12,021 nucleotides of DNA, taken from NCBI GenBank assembly GCA_041674485.1, contig JBAYVP010000139.1:1-12021 (forward strand), written 5' to 3'. Shown here one piece after another: positions 6,040 to 12,021 of this stretch; position 1 is the stretch's first letter, and each line of letters opens with the position of its first letter. The position numbers and the translations under genes were made by a program. The notes beneath the pieces were generated by a model. It saw only the letters and a program-made list of their open reading frames with translations, was not told the origin of the DNA and did not search any database. The stretch is from JAGXQV01 sp041674485 (GTDB lineage Bacteria; Pseudomonadota; Gammaproteobacteria; Burkholderiales; Sulfuricellaceae).

Positions 6040-9000
6040 TCAAAACCGCCACTCTACATTTATCCCCACGATATTCGCACTATCCTTTTTCAGCAGATTG
6101 GCGGCGTAGGCGTCCACCTGCAAGTGCTTGTCGGCGCTATGCCAGCCGGCCTTGAGGGTCATGTCCCAGCCGCCGGGCAACGAGCCGGTGTGCATTTCGT
6201 CGATGTAGCGCAAGCTGCGATAGACCCAATGGCTGCCGAGGCTCAGGCGTTCGTCGGTGGTCCAGGTGACGCCCATCCCTACCCGGTGGCGCGGTAGATA
6301 GGGTAGTTTGAAATCGGAATACCCCGCGCTGGTGTTTTCGCTCTGAGTATACAGGTAGTTGGCATAGCCGGCCAAACGACCGGTGATACGGCGACTGATG
6401 CCGATGCCCGAGGTGACGATGCGCCCTTGATAAAATACCGGAGCGGTTTCCAGAATCTCGGGGTTGGCGAGGTTGAGCAGCACATCGCGGCTGCGCAGGC
6501 GGTTCAGGTCGGCGATGTCTTCCCCGCCGTTGAGCGCGTTGCCGGGAGCGCCCAGGTTGGCGATTTCCTTGTAGTCCGCAAAGGCGTTGAAGAAGGTGTC
6601 GGCATTGGCCTCCCACTCCACTTGGCCGCGCAGCCTGGAGAGTTCGCCGCCGGGCAGCACGGTCTGGTCGTCGAGGACAATGCCGGCAGTGGACAGCGGC
6701 GACAGCGTGGTGTAGGAGGCCGGACGCCGCCATTGCTGCCAAGCCAGCCGCACCACTTTGCCCGGATCAGGCTGCCAGGCGAGGCCTAAGCGGGGGTTGA
6801 AATCGCTCTGGTGAAAATCGAACCCAGGCGACTTGAAATTGATTGGAGAATAGGTGGTGCTCCGCTGCTTGTCGTATTCCTGCCAGCCCAGGTCGGCTTG
6901 CAACAACAGTCCTGAAACGGGACGATGAACCAGGGAGGCGTAAAGCGTCGCGGATTCGTCGTCGTCCTTGACGCGCATGATGGATGGGGTGGTTCCGAAA
7001 ATCAGCGTATCCACCGGTTTCGCGGCGCGGGCCTGTTCCGCGCCCCAAGTCAGATCGACATCGCTTCCCAGATCGAAAGTGTGGCGCAACTGCAAGTCGC
7101 GACGATTGATGCTGGTTTTAGCGCTGGAATAGGGACGCCACGCGCCGCCTTTCTGGTCAACTCTGTCCACGTCGGCGTCGTAATCGGTAAAGCCGGTCTT
7201 GAGCCACCAGCTTTCCCGTGCGCGCGGGCGATAGGTGACACCCGCTTCCACGCGGTTCGCGCTGCCGTCGGTGTGGATTTCACGGGACGGATTGGTTTTA
7301 TCGTGTACATCGGGCTGCGTCCCGTTGGCGAACAGGAATACGTTCCAGTCATGGCGTGGCGCCAGCCCCAGCGCGGCGGTGTAGGTGTTGGCGCCGGCAT
7401 CGAAACGCGCGTTGCCGGGCGCAACGTCCAGACGCAGCCCCTCGAAAAAATACGTCATCGGAAAACCCGGCGCCAGCGTATAGCCGTTGGCGACGATGCC
7501 GGGTTCCCGGCTGGTGAAATCGTCGCTGCGGTTGGCGCGCAGGCTGACATCGGCGTATTGGCCGGGGCGGGGCAACAGCGTCTGGAAGCGGTTGGAAGCG
7601 CCGATGGCGGTGGGGTCGGCCAGATAGCCTTGCAGCAATTCCGAATTGCGGCTGTACTGGCCGGTCAGCCTTTCCGCGAGGAAGAAATGGCTACCCGCCC
7701 ACAGCGGGTCATACGACTGCATTGCGTAGCTACGCGCCCAGTCCTCCAGCCCGAATTGTGCCAGCGCATTGCCCAGGTTGGCAGCGCCCTTCTGGTCGTT
7801 GGCGAGCTGGTTGAGCGATTTGAGGTAAGGCATCAGGCGTAGCGCCTCGCGTACTTCAATCAGCGCCTCATTTGGCTCCACCAGATCGGTGTGGATCAGG
7901 CCGGCAAGCTGGTGCGGCAGCGGGTCGCGTTTATCCAGCTCACTGGCGCGTGCCAGGGTTTCCAGCGCGACGCGGTGGCGCCCCAACTGGTAATAGGCTA
8001 TTGCGGCATATACCACGGCGCGGGCGTATTTCGGCTCAATCACGCTGGCCTTGAGCAGGGTTTCCAGTGCGCTTTCGGTATCGCCGGACTTGAGTTGCAG
8101 CAGCCCCAGGCCGGTCAGCGCCACATAGTCGTCGGGGTGCGCTTGCAGCGCGAGGTCGTAATGGTCGCGCGCTGCGTCCAGGTTGTTGGCGAAGGTTTCC
8201 AGCGTCGCCAGTTCGCCGCGCGTGGCTGGGGCTTTTTCATCCAGTTCCAGCGCTTTGATCAGATTGGGGCGGGCTTGTTTGATTTCCTCTTTTTCGCCGT
8301 CCACCGCCCCCAAGCCGTGCCAGCCGCGCGCATCTTGCGGCGCGAGTGCAATGGCGGCGCGGTAGGCGGCGCCGGCTTCCTTGGCGTCGCCGTCGAAGCG
8401 GGCGATTTCGCCTTGCGCCAGCTTCAGTTCAACCGCATCCGGGTGACGCGCCACGGCGGCTTGCAGGATTTGCCGTGCGGCGGGAGCGTCGTCGCGATAG
8501 AGCGCCACCCGCGCCAATTGCGCATCCAAGCGCGGATCGGCGGAAAAGCGCAGCTTGCCTTGCTTGAGAATTTCATCCGCTTGACGCAGGTCGCCGCTGT
8601 AAATGGCGAAATCCGCCAGCAACAGGAAAATCACCGACGAGGCGAGTTGCGGCGATTGCACCAATTCGCGCAAGCGCTTCCGCGCCTGCGCCATGTTCCG
8701 GGAACGAATCAGCGCGGCGATGTCGCGTAGCGCGGCAACTTCTGCGCCTGCCCCGGCAAGCGCCACCGCGTTCAATTCGCGGTAGCGCGTCACATCCACC
8801 GTGTAGGAAGTCACCCACTGCACCCGCTCGGCGGAGTTTTGCAGCAGCATCTTGACCGGCGCCTTGCCTTCCTCGGCGACCGCCTGCTCGTTGTTGCCCA
8901 CCGTCACGCTGCCGTGGCCGTTATAGAGTTCGACCACGCCATGCAACACAATCAGCCGCGCACGGCCTTCGTCGTCCACCTCCATCTCCCAGTCGGTGCC

Positions 9001-9411
9001 GTGAATCGCGGCAATAGCGGAAGGCGTTTCCACCTTCAGGCTGCCCGGCAGGCTTTTCGACTGCATCCAGGCGCGCCCCCGGCGCAGGCTGACCGTCGCA
9101 TCCCCGGATTTGGGGTCAACTTCTTTCACCTGAAACAGGCTGTTCTGCGACAACCGCATCTGCGTCTTGTCGGCAAACAGGAGCGCCATCGCGCTCAACT
9201 CGCCGGTGCGCACGAACTGGCCGGGGTCAAGAGATTGCTTGATTTTGACCTCGCGCCAAGTGGATTCGCTTTGCCCGCGATATTCGCCCTTGCCGCTAAG
9301 ACTGACGATTTCGGCTACGCCGGCAAAGGCAGGGGAAACCATCAGGCAAAGAGCGAGCAAAGACGGCAGGCTGCGCCAAGAGGTGAAGGCGGGTCTATTC
9401 TTTTCAGGCAT
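6040..9411 (-). CDS. FecR-domain / TPR / outer-membrane beta-barrel protein
   Basis: A 1123-residue exported protein with three regions. After a signal peptide (residues 1-30, ending SPAFA) comes a periplasmic FecR-like domain (about 31-190) with the family motif TPSAIAAIHGTDW. Next is a TPR region (about 245-560), seen in phrases such as AKEAGAAYRAAIALAPQD and the AL-xx-P spacing. The last 500 residues (about 620-1123) alternate polar and hydrophobic positions with many aromatic residues and end in phenylalanine (VEWRF), as expected for an outer-membrane barrel. Its end resembles TonB-dependent receptors, but there is no TonB box or plug domain. AAGGA lies 7 bases before the ATG at 9411. The architecture recalls TPR-barrel exporters such as PgaA and BcsC, with FecR added; whether it exports or senses something is unknown. 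The RCC1 gene lies downstream. Confidence 0.85.
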   Translation of the reverse strand: MPEKNRPAFTSWRSLPSLLALCLMVSPAFAGVAEIVSLSGKGEYRGQSESTWREVKIKQSLDPGQFVRTGELSAMALLFADKTQMRLSQNSLFQVKEVDPKSGDATVSLRRGRAWMQSKSLPGSLKVETPSAIAAIHGTDWEMEVDDEGRARLIVLHGVVELYNGHGSVTVGNNEQAVAEEGKAPVKMLLQNSAERVQWVTSYTVDVTRYRELNAVALAGAGAEVAALRDIAALIRSRNMAQARKRLRELVQSPQLASSVIFLLLADFAIYSGDLRQADEILKQGKLRFSADPRLDAQLARVALYRDDAPAARQILQAAVARHPDAVELKLAQGEIARFDGDAKEAGAAYRAAIALAPQDARGWHGLGAVDGEKEEIKQARPNLIKALELDEKAPATRGELATLETFANNLDAARDHYDLALQAHPDDYVALTGLGLLQLKSGDTESALETLLKASVIEPKYARAVVYAAIAYYQLGRHRVALETLARASELDKRDPLPHQLAGLIHTDLVEPNEALIEVREALRLMPYLKSLNQLANDQKGAANLGNALAQFGLEDWARSYAMQSYDPLWAGSHFFLAERLTGQYSRNSELLQGYLADPTAIGASNRFQTLLPRPGQYADVSLRANRSDDFTSREPGIVANGYTLAPGFPMTYFFEGLRLDVAPGNARFDAGANTYTAALGLAPRHDWNVFLFANGTQPDVHDKTNPSREIHTDGSANRVEAGVTYRPRARESWWLKTGFTDYDADVDRVDQKGGAWRPYSSAKTSINRRDLQLRHTFDLGSDVDLTWGAEQARAAKPVDTLIFGTTPSIMRVKDDDESATLYASLVHRPVSGLLLQADLGWQEYDKQRSTTYSPINFKSPGFDFHQSDFNPRLGLAWQPDPGKVVRLAWQQWRRPASYTTLSPLSTAGIVLDDQTVLPGGELSRLRGQVEWEANADTFFNAFADYKEIANLGAPGNALNGGEDIADLNRLRSRDVLLNLANPEILETAPVFYQGRIVTSGIGISRRITGRLAGYANYLYTQSENTSAGYSDFKLPYLPRHRVGMGVTWTTDERLSLGSHWVYRSLRYIDEMHTGSLPGGWDMTLKAGWHSADKHLQVDAYAANLLKKDSANIVGINVEWRF

Positions 9412-9681
9412 GAGATTTTCCTTAAAGGGGTTCGCTCAACTTCTTCGGCGGTCTACTTTCCAGCGCAACCTGTTCGGGGACAGTATGCCTCAAACTTTCG
9501 CTCATAAAAGTCAAGTCGACGGCTATTTGTTCTATTGAAACCATTCGATAAACAGACTCTACCTTGCCTTGTGATGAAACCCGCCTGCATCGTTGGCATA
9601 GGGATTTGCAGGCCGCTTCTTTCCGCGCTTTTCATCGGAAAGCCCGGTGCCGGCCAGCAATCCGGGTCTCTCGACGATAAT
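9412..9681. promoter_or_regulatory. Upstream region of the FecR/TPR/barrel gene, no gene seen
   Basis: About 270 bases between the divergent halves of the window. It must hold the minus-strand promoter of the FecR/TPR/barrel gene, with its AAGGA ribosome site next to the ATG. On the minus strand TTGACT occurs about 100 bases upstream, but the nearest -10-like box (CATACT) is 21 bases away, too far to call a promoter. The frames crossing it are not credible genes. Confidence 0.35.
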
Positions 9682-9923
9682 CCTAGAAACCTCCGTTGAC
9701 CACTTGCCAATATGTATAACATGATGGTTCTAAATAACTTTGTCATCTGTTTTGCGTTCACTCGTTTGGTGAGAGCGCTACAGGCTGGATTGCACGGTTT
9801 TCCGGGCGCATGGCGGCGTTGCAACTACAAGAGAAGGGAATGGAACTACCATTCCGCGTCGTTGCGCCTTGCCCTGCACCCGGAAAACCGCACACTCCAG
9901 CCCGTTCAACAGAGGAATCTAGG
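9682..9923 (+). mobile_element. Long copy (242 bp) of the dispersed inverted-repeat element
   Basis: The ends CCTAGAAACCTCCGTTGA (9682-9699) and TCAACAGAGGAATCTAGG (9906-9923) are inverted with three mismatches in 18. Inside, 9783-9825 and 9861-9902 form a long imperfect stem (left arm starts GGCTGGATTGCACGG), capped by a perfect GGAATGG (9837-9843)/CCATTCC (9849-9855) hairpin with loop AACTA. ATAAT precedes the left end, but the right flank is ATGAA, so a target duplication is unclear. A frame starting MYNM runs through it, but substitutions between copies fall on all codon positions, so it is non-coding. Confidence 0.85.
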
Positions 9924-9948
9924 ATGAAATACTTGCGTTTGATACTGT

Positions 9949-9975
9949 TCGACATATGGCACACTGCTTTACAAT
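9949..9975 (+). promoter_or_regulatory. Possible promoter for the radical SAM cassette
   Basis: TCGACA (9949-9954) and TACAAT (9970-9975) resemble -35 and -10 hexamers, each one base off consensus, with a short 15-base spacer. They lie just past the repeat element and 66 bases before the radical SAM start. A 24-codon frame starting at 9924 (MKYLRLILFD...) overlaps this segment with GAGGA from the repeat end upstream; it may be a leader peptide or chance. Confidence 0.3.
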
Positions 9976-10040
9976 CCATGCTTTTGAAGCTCTCGTGACT
10001 TTATGACCTAACTCCGCCGGACTCTTGGAGATTACCTACA

Positions 10041-11045
10041 ATGCAAACCGAGAAATTTGCAGTAAATACCAAAGCTTATCGCCCCATTTATGTCGAAAAA
10101 CGAACTTTTTTAGGATTGAAGGACCTGGTCGTAGCGTTTTATGCACAGAAATGCCAGTTTCAATGCACCTATTGCAATCTTCCGATCAATTCCCATCCTG
10201 AGCCTTTGCCTGTTGATTCGATCATTAAGCAGGTGGATTGGATATTGGACCAACACGCAGCCGATCTCGGCACTTTCCAGCAGTTGTCGGTAGGCAATGA
10301 AAGCTCGATTCTGGATCAACGACGCTTTCCGAAAGAGGCGATGGATTATTTGATGGCGCGGATACAAGATATGACCGCACTTAAAGTGCTGTCGCTGGAA
10401 ACCCGCCCGGAATACATCTCGTCCACAGTCCTGGAGGATATCCGACGAAAAACCAAGGCGCCGATAATCGACGTCACGGTGGGCTTCGAAACGCAAGACG
10501 ATCATTTGCGCGAGGTTGTGCTCAACAAAAGCATCCGGCGGACGACGTTCGAGTCCAGAATCAAGTTGTTGGGTGAAATGGGCATCCGGCTTACCAGCTA
10601 TGTTTTATTGAAACCCAGTCACACCATGACCGAGGAAGAAGGCATTCGGGAAGCGGTTTCGACCATCGAGTATCTGGTCGGGATTTGTCGGAAATTCAAT
10701 ACCGACCTGATTATTTACCTGAACCCGGTTTATGCGGCCAAGAATACGCCTTTGGCCAAAGCTTTTCTCTTGCATCATTACCAGCCGCCGCGCATCCAGA
10801 GCGTGCTTCAGGTTATCGCCATGACCCGGTCTCTCAACGTCCCTATCTACACCGGTTTGTGGTCCGAAGACAATGAGATAGGGAGTGGCGACTACACTGT
10901 CCACCACGATTACGACGAGAATATCCGGGACGCGCTGAAGCAGTACAATAAAACCCAGGATTTTACCTTGTTCCACCCTTATCTTGCCCCGGCCTCCTCC
11001 TCAAAACGACTATGGGATATGCGTCCCGCCGAAAATTGCAGATAG
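10041..11045 (+). CDS. Radical SAM protein, RaSEA/COG1244-like
   Basis: A 334-residue cytoplasmic radical SAM enzyme. The [4Fe-4S] cluster motif CxxxCxxC is at residues 38, 42 and 45 (KCQFQCTYCN). Other barrel marks are GNESSIL (85-91), in the region that often contacts SAM, ETRPEY (120-125), VGFETQDDHLRE (from 147) and VLLKPSHTMTEEE. ETRPEY and the LLKP block are typical of the COG1244 group, which includes archaeal RaSEA of archaeosine tRNA modification, and ETRP also occurs in Elp3. The substrate here is unknown. GGAG lies 10 bases before the ATG. The FGE-fold gene follows after 10 bases, so the two form an operon. Its base composition is lower in GC than that of the FecR and RCC1 genes. 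No tRNA-modification partner (tgt or arcS) is seen. Confidence 0.85.
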   Translation: MQTEKFAVNTKAYRPIYVEKRTFLGLKDLVVAFYAQKCQFQCTYCNLPINSHPEPLPVDSIIKQVDWILDQHAADLGTFQQLSVGNESSILDQRRFPKEAMDYLMARIQDMTALKVLSLETRPEYISSTVLEDIRRKTKAPIIDVTVGFETQDDHLREVVLNKSIRRTTFESRIKLLGEMGIRLTSYVLLKPSHTMTEEEGIREAVSTIEYLVGICRKFNTDLIIYLNPVYAAKNTPLAKAFLLHHYQPPRIQSVLQVIAMTRSLNVPIYTGLWSEDNEIGSGDYTVHHDYDENIRDALKQYNKTQDFTLFHPYLAPASSSKRLWDMRPAENCR

Positions 11046-11055
11046 AATATCTCCC

Positions 11056-11799
11056 ATGAGAATTACCTTTGACTGGGTCGCGATTCCGAGCGGCCCATTT
11101 CGGATGGGCACGGACTTAACCCAAGACCCAATCGCCGCCCACAGCGATTGGGCCGGCAAAACGGAATTGCCGCAGCATGAGGTCGAGCTGGCGGAATATC
11201 GGATCACCCGTACATTGGTCACCAACGAACAATGGGGATGCTTCTTGAGCGAGACCGGCTACCCCTGGGCCGACCGGGATAAGCTGTGGCAAGACGGCTT
11301 GCCGCCGGCCAAGCGGACCCATCCGGTGGTCTGGGTGACGTGGTTCGACGCCATGGCTTTTTGCACTTGGGCGGGCGTAGACTTGCCCAGTGAAGCCGAG
11401 TGGGAAAAAGCCGCCCGCGGGACGGATGCGCGCCTTTATCCCTGGGGCAATCACGCGCCGTCGCTTGCCTTGGCAAATTTCGGCCTGCTGGTCGGCGACA
11501 CCACGCCGGTTGATCGCTATCCCTTGGGGTGCAGCTATTATGGGCTGCACGACATGGCGGGCAATGTTTGGGAGTGGACCGGCACGGTATGGGGCGTCGA
11601 AAAAAACAGCCCGGAATTCATCTACCCTTATCGAGCCGATGATGGCCGCGAAGACCGTCTGCGCAAGGATGTGCTGCGAGTAGTGCGTAGCGCGGGTTGG
11701 AAATACTCGCCCGAGTTGATCCGCGCGGCCGCGCGCGACTGGAATTTGCCCACCGTGCGCGGCAGCGGATTAGGCTTTCGTGTCGTCACCCGAAAATAA
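11056..11799 (+). CDS. FGE-sulfatase-fold (SUMF1/EgtB/PvdO-type) protein lacking FGE cysteines
   Basis: A 247-residue protein of the formylglycine-generating-enzyme fold. It shows the usual order: IPSGPFRMGT (residues 10-19), PQHEVELAEYRITRTLVTNEQW, HPVVWVTWFDAMAFCTWAG, LPSEAEWEKAARGTD (about 109-124), YPWGN, YYGLHDMAGNVWEWT (about 160-175) and the terminal GSGLGFRVV. The two active-site cysteines of true FGE are absent: the equivalent segment reads RSAGWKYSPELIRAAARDW, and RSAGW replaces the usual RGGSW. So it should not make formylglycine. Related non-FGE members are iron or copper enzymes or binding domains. I chose ATG 11056 because it starts where family members start. The longer TTG frame from 10984 overlaps the radical SAM gene. 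No strong ribosome site is seen, so translation may be coupled to the upstream gene. Confidence 0.87.
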   Translation: MRITFDWVAIPSGPFRMGTDLTQDPIAAHSDWAGKTELPQHEVELAEYRITRTLVTNEQWGCFLSETGYPWADRDKLWQDGLPPAKRTHPVVWVTWFDAMAFCTWAGVDLPSEAEWEKAARGTDARLYPWGNHAPSLALANFGLLVGDTTPVDRYPLGCSYYGLHDMAGNVWEWTGTVWGVEKNSPEFIYPYRADDGREDRLRKDVLRVVRSAGWKYSPELIRAAARDWNLPTVRGSGLGFRVVTRK

Positions 11800-11813
11800 A
11801 ACCGGATTTTTAA

Positions 11814-12021
11814 CCTAGAAACCTCCGTTGACCGCTTTCCGATATGTATAACATGGTGGTTCTAAACAACTTTATCATCTATTTTGCGTGTACCCGTATG
11901 GTGAGAGCGCTACGGGCTGGATTGCACGGTTTTCCGGGCGCATGGCGGCGTTGCAACTCCTCAGAATGGAACAACCATTCTTCGTCGTTGCGCCTTGCCC
12001 TGCACCCGGAAAACCGCACAC
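11814..12021 (+). mobile_element. Third copy of the dispersed inverted-repeat element, cut by the window end
   Basis: It starts with CCTAGAAACCTCCGTTGA, identical to the left end of the copy at 9682 and in the same orientation, and follows its sequence closely to the window end within the right arm. The apical hairpin is AGAATGG (11963-11969)/CCATTCT (11975-11981), loop AACAA. It begins 14 bases after the stop of the FGE-fold gene and may end that transcript by folding. Confidence 0.88.

Noticed and set aside
6925..7842. Long plus-strand frames opposite the FecR/TPR/barrel gene (also 7891-8730)
   Set aside because: Antisense shadows in high-GC coding DNA. The minus-strand frame has domains, a signal peptide and a ribosome site.
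9453..9824. 123-codon minus-strand frame upstream of the FecR/TPR gene
   Set aside because: It is largely repeat-element sequence, has no family features and overlaps the likely promoter region.
9718..9825. MYNMMVLNNF... frame conserved in the repeat copies as a possible small protein
   Set aside because: Differences between copies hit all three codon positions and change residues freely, so there is no sign of protein-level selection.
9924..9998. 24-residue ORF MKYLRLILFD... after the repeat element
   Set aside because: It has a plausible GAGGA site but is very short, unrecognised and overlaps the likely promoter of the radical SAM gene. It is kept only as a note there.
11650..11799. Variable region of a diversity-generating retroelement
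   Set aside because: The FGE fold and GFRVV end fit, but there is no reverse transcriptase, no template repeat and no asparagine-rich adenine-mutable codons.

Overview
The window looks like chromosomal DNA of a Gram-negative proteobacterium, with moderately high GC in the genes and a heavy load of small dispersed repeats. The evidence is an outer-membrane beta-barrel protein with a FecR domain, a MogA enzyme, HigBA-type and DUF4160/DUF2442 modules, and ATTCCC-N8-GGGAAT palindromes of the kind best known from Neisseria and other proteobacteria. A beta- or gammaproteobacterium is the best guess. The sequence alone does not fix the genus.

Layout. (1) 1-2400 is an accessory, repeat-rich zone. 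It opens with an 83-bp exact copy of the inside of mog, followed by a tandem 135-bp repeat with four palindromes, a hairpin repeat, a minus-strand DUF4160-DUF2442 gene pair with a possible 32-residue leader ORF, a 185-bp non-coding element with inverted ends and a 9-bp direct repeat at its flanks, a beheaded higB fragment with an intact higA, and a 238-bp element with 18-bp perfect inverted ends. (2) 2418-2975 (minus) is mog, for molybdenum cofactor synthesis. (3) 3166-9411 (minus) holds two large exported proteins: a FecR/TPR/outer-membrane-barrel protein of 1123 residues, transcribed first, then a secreted RCC1-repeat protein with 14 propeller units. (4) 10041-11799 (plus) is a tight two-gene cassette, a radical SAM enzyme resembling the RaSEA/COG1244 group followed by a formylglycine-generating-enzyme-fold protein that lacks the catalytic cysteines.

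A non-coding inverted-repeat element occurs three times. One shortened copy (146 bp) sits exactly at the 5' end of the RCC1 gene and supplies its first codons. A 242-bp copy and a window-truncated copy lie in the same orientation on either side of the radical SAM/FGE-like cassette. The two long copies fold into long hairpins, and their apical stem shows a compensatory base-pair change.

The most interesting material is the radical SAM + FGE-fold pair bracketed by these elements, the structured repeat family itself, and the FecR-TPR-barrel/RCC1 pair. All functional links between neighbours are inference from position.
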